The notes beneath the pieces were generated by a model that did no database searches, was not told where the DNA came from, and was given only the letters and a program-made list of their open reading frames with translations. Shown here one piece after another: positions 1 to 7,777 of a stretch of 64,000 nucleotides of DNA. The stretch is from Parvimonas micra. Its GTDB lineage: Bacteria; Bacillota; Clostridia; Tissierellales; Peptoniphilaceae. The stretch is taken from assembly GCF_900637905.1 (NCBI RefSeq), contig NZ_LR134472.1, forward strand, positions 620,001 to 684,000. The letters run 5' to 3'. The translations under genes were made by a program, and so were the position numbers. Within the stretch, counting starts at the first letter, position 1; each line of letters begins with the position of its first letter.

Positions 1-710
1 ATCAAACATCTGCAGAAGCTAAAGCGCTTTACACTCAAGGATATAATGCTGCAAAAAAATCATTGGAAGAAAAAATTAAAAATAAAGCTAAAGGCGAAAA
101 ATTGGCTGTCGTTTTAGACTTGGATGAAACAGTTCTTGACAACTCACCAATTCAAGCTTATTATGCAATTAACGGAAAATCCTATCCAGAAGGATGGCAT
201 GAATGGGTTATGTATGCAAAAGCTGATGTTGTATATGGAGCAAAAGAATTTTTAGATTTTGCAAACAAAAATGATGTTAGTATTTATTATGTAACAGATA
301 GAAATGCAGAAACAGAATTTGAAGCTACTAAGAAAAATCTTTTAGAAAAAGAACTTCCTCTACAATCAGATGGAAACTTAATGTTAAAAGCAAAAGGAGA
401 AAAGGGCAAAGATGCCAGACGTAAAAAAATTGAAGAAACTCATAAGATTGTTATGTTAGTCGGAGATAATTTACATGACTTTGCAACTCCTGAAGACGGA
501 TCATTAAAAGGAAGAGATAAATTCGTCAAGGATCATGCAAAAGACTGGGGAGATAAATATATAATGTTACCAAATCCAATGTATGGAAGCTGGGAAGGTA
601 CTTTATATAATAATAATTTTAAAAAGTCTGATGAAGAAAAAGATAAACTTAGAAAATCAGCTCTAAAAGTATTTAATGTTGAAAAGAATACGGTTGAAGA
701 GCATAAATAA
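1..710 (+). CDS. 5'-nucleotidase / acid phosphatase, lipoprotein e(P4) family (5' end outside window)
   Basis: HAD-superfamily phosphatase of the class C / e(P4) type, surface enzymes that dephosphorylate nucleotides such as NMN or 5'-nucleotides. The reading frame is open from base 3 and already reads QTSAEAKALYTQGYNAAKK, a typical e(P4) N-terminal segment, so the true start and lipoprotein signal lie before the window. A TTG at 63 is probably not the start. Visible motifs are the catalytic DLDETVLDN near the beginning and VGDNLHDF, which carries the C-terminal metal-binding aspartates. The gene ends just before three tandem 66-bp repeats and a terminator. Family assignment is secure; the exact substrate is not visible. 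Confidence 0.88.
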   Translation, partial: QTSAEAKALYTQGYNAAKKSLEEKIKNKAKGEKLAVVLDLDETVLDNSPIQAYYAINGKSYPEGWHEWVMYAKADVVYGAKEFLDFANKNDVSIYYVTDRNAETEFEATKKNLLEKELPLQSDGNLMLKAKGEKGKDARRKKIEETHKIVMLVGDNLHDFATPEDGSLKGRDKFVKDHAKDWGDKYIMLPNPMYGSWEGTLYNNNFKKSDEEKDKLRKSALKVFNVEKNTVEEHK

Positions 711-908
711 GAACCCCACCCTTCCACGATGCTTTGCATCGGGTGGGTCCCCGGGAACCTTGTTGCTTCGCAATAAAAACCCCACCCTTCCACGATGCTT
801 TGCATCGGGTGGGTCCCCGGGAACCTTGTTGCTTCGCAATAATAACCCCACTCTTCCACGATGCTTCGCATCAGGTGGGTCCCGGGAACCTTGTTGCTTC
901 GCAATAAG
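711..908 (+). repeat. three tandem copies of a 66-bp GC-rich palindromic element (family C)
   Basis: Three near-identical units start at about 711, 777 and 843. Each has CCCACCC, then CGATGC-ttt-GCATCG, then GGGTGGG, so a long hairpin can form. A second palindrome around CCCGGG and a third small hairpin (TTGC-ttc-GCAA) follow. Single or double copies recur at 41941, 46249 and 52751. The unit is far more GC-rich than its surroundings and holds no plausible gene; open frames through it only repeat the unit. Confidence 0.9.
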
Positions 909-945
909 AAAAAATAAATTACAATTTTACAATGAAATAAAAATT

Positions 946-981
946 AAGCTGTTAAATGAAAAATCATTTAACAGCTTTTTT
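946..981 (+). terminator. Rho-independent terminator
   Basis: A 14-bp perfect stem (AAGCTGTTAAATGA / TCATTTAACAGCTT) with a short A loop is followed by a T run. It ends the phosphatase transcript after the repeat units. Confidence 0.85.
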
Positions 982-1000
982 AAATAAAAATCTGTAAATA

Positions 1001-1034
1001 AAAAGCATCTACCAAAAAAAGATAGATGCTTTTT
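1001..1034 (-). terminator. Rho-independent terminator, probably bidirectional
   Basis: AAAAGCATCTA and TAGATGCTTTT form a stem around an A-rich loop. On the minus strand the T run follows the stem, ending the lipoprotein gene at 1062. Confidence 0.8.
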
Positions 1035-1061
1035 CAATTTATTTATGCTTAATTTAAGATA

Positions 1062-1591
1062 CTATTTCTTTTCTACATATCCATTTTGTATAAGATTATT
1101 TTCAAATGCTTTAAGACTCTTAAAATTATTAGCATCTAATGTTCCACCAAGAATTCCACTTTTGTTAAATTTATTTACATCCATTTTAGCAACATCTACA
1201 ACAATAGTCATCACAAGATTTTTATTTTCTATTTTAACTTCACTTTTTGCAGAATCTCCTAAAGTCGCAAAAACTTGTTTTTGCTTAGCTATTACTGCAT
1301 TAGCATCTTTTTCATTTTTTATTTTAAGTTTTTCAAAACTTAAAACGCTCTTCATTGTAATTTTATTTACTACATCACCTTTATATTCCACTATAAATGA
1401 TTTAGTATCAAAATCCTTAGAAAAAGTCTTAACAGTTTTTTCTTCTTCTTTTTTAGCTTTTTCTTCTTCTTTTTTTAACTCTTCCTCATTAGCTACTTTA
1501 AGAACTTTTTTATTGCCCCCAGAGCAAGCAACCATTCCCATTGATATAGCTAAAATTAAAAAAGCTGTTAATATTTTTTTAATTTTTTCAT
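1062..1591 (-). CDS. DUF1307/YehR-like lipoprotein with a probable frameshift just after the start codon
   Basis: From 1541 down the frame encodes GMVACSGG (a lipobox), a lysine/glutamate-rich linker and a domain resembling YehR/DUF1307 lipoproteins (function unknown), ending in NNLIQNGYVEKK. An ideal AGGAGG and ATG lie at 1589-1591, but in another frame: that ATG reads M-K-K-L-K-K-Y-stop. The open frame upstream of 1541 encodes KIKKILTAFLILAIS, a perfect signal peptide, and would join the ATG if the first A run (6 A) were 7 A. The open frame has no usual start codon upstream of the ATG at 1541, and starting there would lose the signal peptide. The gene is therefore a homopolymer frameshift: a sequencing error, a recent mutation or a phase-variable tract. 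The family call is moderate. Confidence 0.65.
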
Positions 1592-1816
1592 ATTTTTCCT
1601 CCTAAAAAAATATTATTTATTTTATCAAAAAACGATAAAATAACTTTAAACTTATCTTTAAATAAGTTTAAGTCCATTATAGCATATAATTTATAATTAC
1701 ACAATTTTTAATAACATTTTAAAAACATAAAGTCCATATTAGATATTTAATTGCTTTGATAAAAAATAAATAATATTTAGAAAGTATAATATTTATTTTT
1801 TTATTAATATAAAAAA

Positions 1817-1840
1817 GGTGCTAAGTTAAACTTAACACCC
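1817..1840 (-). terminator. Rho-independent terminator of the M18 aminopeptidase gene
   Basis: GGTGCTAAGTT and AACTTAACACC form an imperfect stem (one mismatch). On the minus strand it is followed by a run of six T. Confidence 0.75.
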
Positions 1841-1851
1841 TTCTCTTTTTA

Positions 1852-3225
1852 TTATAACATAAATGCCTTATATGCTTTGTAGCTCATATACACATCTATT
1901 TTACTTGTAACTTCATATGGTGAGTGCATACTCAATGTAGCAGGACCAGCATCTAAAACTTCTGCACCATATTTTGCAAGAAGTAATGCTATTGTTCCCC
2001 CGCCACCTTGGTCAACTTTACCAAGTTCTGCAGTTTGCCATACAACATTATTTTCTTTAAATACTTTTCTAACTTCTGCTAAAAATTCAGCATTTGCATC
2101 ACTTGAACCAAATTTTCCACCACTTCCAGTATATTTACAAATTGAAATACCTGAACCGATAAATGCAGAGTTCATTTGTTCACAAACATCAGGAAAGTCA
2201 GGATCAAATCCTGCTGCAACGTCTGCAGATAAAACTTTTGAATTCTTTAATGAACGATTAACTTTTAATTGGCAAAATTCTCCTTCTAGATTTACAAGTT
2301 CAGTCATTGTGTTTTCCCAGAAATATGATGCCATACCTGTATTACCCATTGAGCCTATTTCTTCTTTATCCATAAATAATCCACAAGCAGTTCTCTTTGG
2401 ATTTTCAATTTCAAAAATAGCACGCATTGTTGTAAAAGCACATACTCTATCATCTTGACCATATCCTAAAACCATTGATCTGTCAAGACCTAAATCTCTT
2501 GCAACTCCAGCAGGTACAATTTCTAATTCTGCAATTTTGAAATCTTCTTCTTCAAAATTATATTTTTCTTTTATCAATTTTAAAACATTTTCTTTAACAG
2601 CGTCTTTTTCAGTATCCTTTAAAGGCATATTGCCCATTAGAATATTCATTTGTTCTCCAACTAATGCTTCACGAGCTGTTTTAGCCAATTGATTTTTAGA
2701 TAAGTGAATCAATAAATCTGTTACACAAAATACAGGATCGTCCTTATCTTCTCCAATATGTATATCAATTTTTTCTCCAGCTGAATTGTAAACAACCCCA
2801 TGAATTGCTAAAGGAATTGTTGCGTATTGATATAATTTAACTCCACCATAGTAATGAGTTTTTAATTTTGTTAAATTATTCGCTTCATACAAAGGATTTT
2901 GTTTAACATCTAAACGTGGACTGTCAATATGTGCCCCAACGATATTCAATCCATTTTCTAAAGGTTCAGTCCCCATTACGAAAAGAGCTACTGACTTATT
3001 TTTATGATTTATATAAAACTTATCCCCCGCCTTAAATTTTTCACCGGATTTATAAAGTTCTTCCAAATCTCTAAAGCCCTTTTCCTTCGCTTGACGAATA
3101 ATTTCTGTACAAGCAAGTCTTTCTGTTTTTGCAACTGATAAAAACTTTTTGTAGTCTTCGCAGAAACTAAAAACTAAATCTTTTTCTGCATCTTCAATTT
3201 GTAACCATGCACTTTTGTTAGTCAT
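1852..3225 (-). CDS. apeA: M18 family zinc aminopeptidase
   Basis: Cytoplasmic dizinc aminopeptidase that removes N-terminal residues from peptides. It has 457 residues, matching the clostridial ApeA type. Metal and catalytic motifs are in place: GAHIDSPRLD with His99, GQDDR at about 256-260, MDKEEIGSMGNTGM with the Glu pair at 288-289, and LSMHSPYE with His434. The start ATG at 3225 is preceded by AGGAGG. It is a single gene with its own terminator. It fits a peptide-catabolising lifestyle together with the M3 peptidase, pyroglutamyl peptidase and two peptide-binding proteins in this window. Confidence 0.93.
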   Translation of the reverse strand: MTNKSAWLQIEDAEKDLVFSFCEDYKKFLSVAKTERLACTEIIRQAKEKGFRDLEELYKSGEKFKAGDKFYINHKNKSVALFVMGTEPLENGLNIVGAHIDSPRLDVKQNPLYEANNLTKLKTHYYGGVKLYQYATIPLAIHGVVYNSAGEKIDIHIGEDKDDPVFCVTDLLIHLSKNQLAKTAREALVGEQMNILMGNMPLKDTEKDAVKENVLKLIKEKYNFEEEDFKIAELEIVPAGVARDLGLDRSMVLGYGQDDRVCAFTTMRAIFEIENPKRTACGLFMDKEEIGSMGNTGMASYFWENTMTELVNLEGEFCQLKVNRSLKNSKVLSADVAAGFDPDFPDVCEQMNSAFIGSGISICKYTGSGGKFGSSDANAEFLAEVRKVFKENNVVWQTAELGKVDQGGGGTIALLLAKYGAEVLDAGPATLSMHSPYEVTSKIDVYMSYKAYKAFML

Positions 3226-3298
3226 AACCTTCCTCCTAATATAAAATATTTTACAAGACCATTATAACATAATTAAGTTGACAAGTAAAATTATAAAA

Positions 3299-4561
3299 TT
3301 AACTTATAGTAACTTTCCCCGCTTCACATTTTATCTTCATATTAACATCAGAAACTCTGTTTTTTCTTCCGCTTTTATCAAATCCTGCAAAGGATTCTCC
3401 GAAAATTTTTACACTTCCCATTCCAACACTATATTCATATTCTATTTCTCCATACAATTTATCAACTTCAAGTGTAGCATTTCCCGCCTTGACATCAAGT
3501 TCAAACATATCTTGATATTCAACATCTCCTCTGATATTTCCGGCATTTACTTCAACATCAAAGTTCTTAACTTCAAGATTATTTAGATTTACATTTCCGG
3601 CATTTACTTCTAAATTAAAATCTCTAAGCTCTAAATCTTTCATTTTAATACTTGAAGCATTAATTTCTCCACAAATTGAAACATCTTCAGGAACATAAAT
3701 TGTAAGTGAAGAATCCTTAATAAAATCATCATCAATTATAATTCCTCTATCATCAAGATGACCAACTAAACCCTTATTATAAATTTTCAATTTATTTTGA
3801 GTTTTTTCACAATACAATTTAGTTCTTCTTAAATTTCTTGACTTCACTCTAACAACTTCATCTTCACTGATTTCAAATTTTACACTTAAAGTATTAAAAT
3901 CAATTTCTATATCGTCAATATCTTCAAAAAAAGTGTCCATATTTGCATTTGAATAGTCCATTTCTTCCTCCTCATAAATTTCATAATCTTCATTTTCACT
4001 AGGTTGATAATTAACTCTAACATATTTTCTGTTATATCTGCCCGGATTTTTTGAAATATCATTAATTAGCATATTATAAAGTCCCTTTATTATCCACGCA
4101 AAAATATAGACTAAAATTATAAATACTATAACTTTCCAACCCCAAGTAATAATTGATTCGGGATTAAAAATAAATGAAAAAGGTAAAGTGAGCAAAGAAA
4201 TCAATAATCCTACAACAGAAAATACAATCCAAATTACAAAGCAAAGAATTGCTATAACAAAAATTGGAACTAATAATGGAAAAGAAAAAATTCCAAGTCC
4301 TACAAGAGATAATTTTTTCCAAAAACTATTTTTCTTTCTACCACTTCTTTCACTTTTTTCCTCTTCAATTTCAATATCTTCTGCCAAAATTTCCATTGCA
4401 ATTTTTCTCGGATTTCCAAAACTTTCAGGAACTTCATCATCAAGACCGATTCCCTGCTCATCAAACATTTCATTGTAAAAATTCTCTACATTTTGCCTTT
4501 CTGTCCTCGAAATATTTTTTAGATAAGACATAAGCTTTCGCATAAAAGTTCTTCTACTCAT
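3299..4561 (-). CDS. DUF1700 (HAAS) membrane protein fused to a DUF4097 beta-repeat domain
   Basis: About 420 residues. The first ~75 residues are a DUF1700/HAAS domain (FMRKLMSYLKNIS ... ESFGNPRKIA), usually paired with a PadR regulator. Three or four hydrophobic segments follow (about 95-185), then an acidic linker. From about 225 to the end is a beta-solenoid of the DUF4097 type with repeated short strands (LEVNAGNVNLNNLEV, VEVNAGNIRGDVEY). ATGs at 4564 and 4561 both follow the GGAGGT inside the PadR gene; 4561 has the better spacing. The PadR stop codon overlaps this start, so the two are co-transcribed and translationally coupled. A second cassette at 36986-39357 has these domains on separate genes. 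Function is unknown; an envelope sensor or protein tuned by PadR is inferred. Confidence 0.85.
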   Translation of the reverse strand: MSRRTFMRKLMSYLKNISRTERQNVENFYNEMFDEQGIGLDDEVPESFGNPRKIAMEILAEDIEIEEEKSERSGRKKNSFWKKLSLVGLGIFSFPLLVPIFVIAILCFVIWIVFSVVGLLISLLTLPFSFIFNPESIITWGWKVIVFIILVYIFAWIIKGLYNMLINDISKNPGRYNRKYVRVNYQPSENEDYEIYEEEEMDYSNANMDTFFEDIDDIEIDFNTLSVKFEISEDEVVRVKSRNLRRTKLYCEKTQNKLKIYNKGLVGHLDDRGIIIDDDFIKDSSLTIYVPEDVSICGEINASSIKMKDLELRDFNLEVNAGNVNLNNLEVKNFDVEVNAGNIRGDVEYQDMFELDVKAGNATLEVDKLYGEIEYEYSVGMGSVKIFGESFAGFDKSGRKNRVSDVNMKIKCEAGKVTIS

Positions 4562-4865
4562 CATTACCTCCAACAATTTGATTTACCTGCTTAACATATA
4601 TATTCCATTTTTCTTTATTAAAATTTAAAACATCTCGACCTGCCCCTGTTATACGATAATATCTTCTATTTCTACCATCAAAAGCTACATCATAACTATC
4701 CAAAAGACCATTTTTTAAAAGTCTTCTCAAAACCGGATAGAGAGTTGACTCCGAAATCTCAATGGTAGCCATTAGTTTCTGAGTAATTTCATAACCATAA
4801 GTATCGCTTCGATTAACTATCGCAAGAACACAAAAGTCTAAAATTTCTCCCTGAATTGAAAACAT
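4554..4865 (-). CDS. PadR family transcriptional regulator
   Basis: About 103 residues with a winged-helix PadR fold: GEILDFCVLAIV, then YGYEITQKL, STLYPVLRRLLKNGLL and the wing RRYYRITGAGRDVL. The ATG at 4865 sits five bases after AAAGGAG, so I prefer it to the GTG at 4871. Its last codons hold the ribosome-binding site of the DUF1700 protein it overlaps. PadR proteins commonly repress their own operon, and the promoter at 4904-4932 has an AT-rich spacer that resembles the one before the second padR gene. Confidence 0.92.
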   Translation of the reverse strand: MFSIQGEILDFCVLAIVNRSDTYGYEITQKLMATIEISESTLYPVLRRLLKNGLLDSYDVAFDGRNRRYYRITGAGRDVLNFNKEKWNIYVKQVNQIVGGNDE

Positions 4866-4903
4866 AAGCACTCCTTTCTCCTAACTATTATTAACTTACT
4901 TAT

Positions 4904-4932
4904 ATTATATAACGTATAGTATATAAAGTCAA
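4904..4932 (-). promoter_or_regulatory. promoter of the padR-DUF1700 operon with possible PadR operator in the spacer
   Basis: On the minus strand TTGACT, a 17-base spacer and TATAAT precede the gene by about 40 bases. The spacer holds the word GTATAGTA on the plus strand. The same word occurs in the spacer of the second padR promoter (39400-39428). Operator function is inferred. Confidence 0.7.
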
Positions 4933-4984
4933 TATATTTTTTGGAATTTTTGTTTTGTAGTTTCTAAAAAATTTTTGAAATCTT

Positions 4985-5350
4985 TTTAGATTTCTTTCAG
5001 AAATACTATTGTTTGTGAACAAACAATAGTTGAGATCTTTCGACTTCGTTTCACTTCGCTCAAGATGACGTGTTGGGGGCTTTTCTTTGCAAAGTAGTAT
5101 GACGTAAAATATTTTATTATACAACATATTTATAATTACCATTTTATTAAATTGTTTTTATTTTTTTACTGATATTTATACTTTTTAAGTATTTTTTGTA
5201 GTTTATTTACTACTAACGTTAAGCATTAAAACGAAGCGTTCCCCATATACGTCATCTCGACCGAAATGAGTGAAACGAATGAAGCGGAGAGATCTCATAC
5301 TTTTGCTTTAGCAAAAGTAAATGTATCGTAGATACATTAAATATTGAAGT
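4985..5350. repeat. family A hairpin-mosaic element, inverted arms around an AT-rich core
   Basis: The gap 4872-5510 holds no credible gene. The left arm (about 4990-5070) carries CTATTGTTTG-tgaa-CAAACAATAG, GAGATCT and GATGACGTGTTGGGGG. The right arm (about 5250-5340) carries the inverse, CCCC..ACGTCATCTCGACC and GAGAGATCTCAT, then the small hairpins CTTTTGC-ttta-GCAAAAG and ATGTATC-gta-GATACAT. Related arms recur at 45-46, 50.1-50.5 and 56.9-57.7 kb. The structure looks like a short non-coding mobile element. Confidence 0.8.
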
Positions 5351-5375
5351 ATCTTAACTTTTTATCCAACAAAAA

Positions 5376-5400
5376 AACAGCGAATAAAAAATTCACTGTT
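5376..5400 (-). terminator. Rho-independent terminator downstream of the epimerase gene
   Basis: AACAGCGAAT and ATTCACTGTT pair with one mismatch; on the minus strand a run of T follows. It lies about 110 bases beyond the stop codon of the epimerase gene. Confidence 0.65.
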
Positions 5401-5510
5401 ATAACTATTTTTTATAAAATTCTATTATAAAATACGTAAATTATACCAAATTTCTTTTACATTTAAACTTTTTAATTGTCAAAAGTTTTTTACATCTGAT
5501 GAATTAGAAC

Positions 5511-6338
5511 TTAATTTAGTTTAAAAATCCTATCATAGATTTTTTCTTCATTAGATTTAATAATTTTTCTATCTAAAACTTCTCCTTCTCTTAATCCTGA
5601 TATTACTATATTGCTACTTGATTTCATATCTCTTATTGTATCCACAGCAAGTTCATATATAGAAATTTCTCTTCCAATTTCAAAATTGAAAATGCCATTT
5701 TCAAGTATTTTATCATCAAATTCAGCCCAAATACCAATGAAACTTTTTATATCGGTAGCTATCTTTTTTATATCTTTATGTGTAACTGTTAAAGGTAAAT
5801 CATTCTTTGCCTGATTTCTAAATATATGAAAAACAGAGCCTTTACTTTCTAGTATAAATGGAAATCTAACAGCTTGTACTATCTTATCGTTACTATTTAC
5901 AGTCCTGATAACTTCTTCCACTTCCAATTTATCTTTCCCGAAAAAATTGACCGGATTATATGCCTCATCACTTGATAAAAATATAAATCTTTTTACGTAT
6001 TCAGAATTTAACACTTTATTAATCAATTTCTTCGTGTTTTCAACATTAACATTATGATAATAATCTCGATAAATTTCGTTGTATTTAGTATTTTTTATAA
6101 CCGCAGAATGAATAACAATATCAGGTTTTAAAGTATCCATTAAATTTAAAGCCTCGTCAGAATAAGCATCAAAAGGAATGAATTTTACTTTTTCATTTTT
6201 TATACTTTTCTCAACAACAACTATCTCATTTTCATTAATATCTGTTCCAATAACATAAAAGCCTTTATCTATATAGTATTTTGCCAACTCTAATCCTACA
6301 GTTCCACAAACTCCAGTAATATAAACATTATTCTTCAT
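5511..6338 (-). CDS. NAD-dependent epimerase/dehydratase family protein (CapD/polysaccharide-biosynthesis-like)
   Basis: About 275 residues, short-chain dehydrogenase fold. The nucleotide-binding loop is VYITGVCGTVGLELAKYY and the acidic residue after strand 2 is in GTDINE. The segment FLSSDEAYNPVNFFGKDKLEVE aligns with the SSDKAxxPxNxMGxxK signature of UDP-sugar 4,6-dehydratases such as CapD and FlaA1. The residue at the catalytic Tyr/Met position is Phe, so activity is uncertain. Two in-frame ATGs exist; the second (6338) lies seven bases after GGGAG and is preferred. It may start a run with the ttcA-like gene, which lies only 30 bases upstream. Substrate unknown. Confidence 0.72.
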   Translation of the reverse strand: MKNNVYITGVCGTVGLELAKYYIDKGFYVIGTDINENEIVVVEKSIKNEKVKFIPFDAYSDEALNLMDTLKPDIVIHSAVIKNTKYNEIYRDYYHNVNVENTKKLINKVLNSEYVKRFIFLSSDEAYNPVNFFGKDKLEVEEVIRTVNSNDKIVQAVRFPFILESKGSVFHIFRNQAKNDLPLTVTHKDIKKIATDIKSFIGIWAEFDDKILENGIFNFEIGREISIYELAVDTIRDMKSSSNIVISGLREGEVLDRKIIKSNEEKIYDRIFKLN

Positions 6339-6368
6339 ATTCATTCTCCCATAATTGATATAAATATT

Positions 6369-7286
6369 CTATTCATAAAATGGATTGTCATTTTCGTATT
6401 TTTCGTTGAAATCAACTTTATGTCCATTTATTTCATAGCCCAATAGTAAATTGATATTTACATTTTCGGCTGCTCTAAAAATTGAACTGTCGACATTTTT
6501 AAAGTCTTTTTTCAAGTTTTCGATTAAGTCTTTTATTTGATATCTTTTGTTTCCAATTTTTTTAGCTGCAACCATACAGGCACAATTTAAAGGCATAAGT
6601 CCCGTTGACTTCATCCACCTTATGATATATTCTTCTTCTATAAGATATAACGGTCTTATTATTTCCATATCTTCAAAATTTTTCGCCTTTAGTTTAGGTG
6701 GCATTGTCTTAAAACTACCTGCGCATAGTAAGTTAAGCATTGTAGTTTCAATAACATCATTAAAATGATGACCTAATGCCAATTTGTTACAACCAAGCTC
6801 TTTAGCTTTCGCATAGAGTGAGCCTCTTCTCATTCTTGCACACATATAGCAAGGATAATCACCTGCAATTTTGTCTGCAACTGCAAAAATATCAGCAGGA
6901 TAATATGTAAGAGGAATTTCAAGATAACTTGCATTTTCTAAAAGCAACTCTTTTATTGACGGATGATAACCCGGATCCATTGCAATAAATTCAAGTTCAA
7001 AATTATCTTTCCCATTCTTTTTAAGTTCTTGAAAAAGCTTTGCCATAATTAAGCTATCTTTTCCGCCTGAAATTGCAACCGCAATCTTATCTCCGTCTTC
7101 TATTAAATTGTATTCTTTAATCGCCTTTACAAATTTTGACCAAATATGTTTTCTATATCTTTTTATCAGCGACCTTTCAATATCTTTAAGCTCGGCTCTT
7201 TCATTTTCAGGAAAAAGAACAGGACAAGTCGCCTGTAAATTATTTTCTCTATTTTCCATTATATCTTTTATTTCCTTATTTTCCAT
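6369..7286 (-). CDS. ttcA: TtcA-like PP-loop ATPase, tRNA 2-thiocytidine biosynthesis family
   Basis: 305 residues. ATP pyrophosphatase loop SGGKDS at 73-78, CYMC (Cys146, Cys149) followed by RRGSLY, GHHFNDVIETTMLNLL, and a CAC pair at 235-237. These are the TtcA family marks; the cysteines bind the Fe-S cluster or carry sulfur during thiolation of cytidine-32 in tRNA. It follows rlmH by seven bases, so an RNA-modification operon yycJ-rlmH-ttcA is likely. A TtcA paralogue with another substrate cannot be excluded because the N-terminal extension (about 35 residues) is unusual. Confidence 0.8.
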   Translation of the reverse strand: MENKEIKDIMENRENNLQATCPVLFPENERAELKDIERSLIKRYRKHIWSKFVKAIKEYNLIEDGDKIAVAISGGKDSLIMAKLFQELKKNGKDNFELEFIAMDPGYHPSIKELLLENASYLEIPLTYYPADIFAVADKIAGDYPCYMCARMRRGSLYAKAKELGCNKLALGHHFNDVIETTMLNLLCAGSFKTMPPKLKAKNFEDMEIIRPLYLIEEEYIIRWMKSTGLMPLNCACMVAAKKIGNKRYQIKDLIENLKKDFKNVDSSIFRAAENVNINLLLGYEINGHKVDFNEKYENDNPFYE

Positions 7287-7293
7287 ATTTCTC

Positions 7294-7776
7294 CTATTTA
7301 TGATATATTTGATTGTTCATAATTTTAAAAGCTCTGTAGATTTGTTCCAATAACACAACTCTAAATAGTTGGTGAGGGAGTGTAAATTTTGAAAAAGAAA
7401 GTTTAAAATTACTTCTTTTCTTTATTTCATCTCCAAGTCCAAAACTTCCTCCAATTACAAATATAAATTTTGAATTTCCGTCATTCATTTTTTCTTCTAA
7501 AAATTTTGAAAAATTTTCACTATCTATTGATTTTCCTAAAATTTCAAGAGTTATAACAAAATCGGAGTCTGAAATTTTATTTAAAATTCTTCCCTCTTCT
7601 TTTTTTAATACATTTTCAATTTCCAATTTACTCGGTGTTTGTGTCAAAATTTTTTCTTCAGGAATTTCTATAATTTCAATTTTTGAAAAGGCTGAAATTC
7701 TCTTTTTATACTCATCACAAGCGTCTTTGAAAAATTTTTCAGATAGTTTTCCTACACATAAAATTTTTATATTCAT
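7294..7776 (-). CDS. rlmH: 23S rRNA (pseudouridine1915-N3)-methyltransferase RlmH
   Basis: 160 residues, the usual length of RlmH. The SPOUT knot and SAM-binding loop are seen in FVIGGSFGLGDE and the conserved tail LPHQLFRVVLLEQIYRAF. The enzyme methylates pseudouridine 1915 in helix 69 of 23S rRNA on the assembled ribosome. It begins one base after the upstream metallo-hydrolase gene ends, an arrangement also seen near yycJ in other Firmicutes. Confidence 0.95.
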   Translation of the reverse strand: MNIKILCVGKLSEKFFKDACDEYKKRISAFSKIEIIEIPEEKILTQTPSKLEIENVLKKEEGRILNKISDSDFVITLEILGKSIDSENFSKFLEEKMNDGNSKFIFVIGGSFGLGDEIKKRSNFKLSFSKFTLPHQLFRVVLLEQIYRAFKIMNNQIYHK

Positions 7777-7777
7777 A

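Noticed and set aside
533-904. Minus-strand open frames with repeated peptide blocks next to the phosphatase
   Set aside because: They are translations of the 66-bp family C repeats and of the antisense of the phosphatase; no ribosome-binding site or family match.
4900-5142. Short minus-strand frame with LERSETKSKD
   Set aside because: This peptide comes from the family A repeat arm; the frame lacks a start site and domain.
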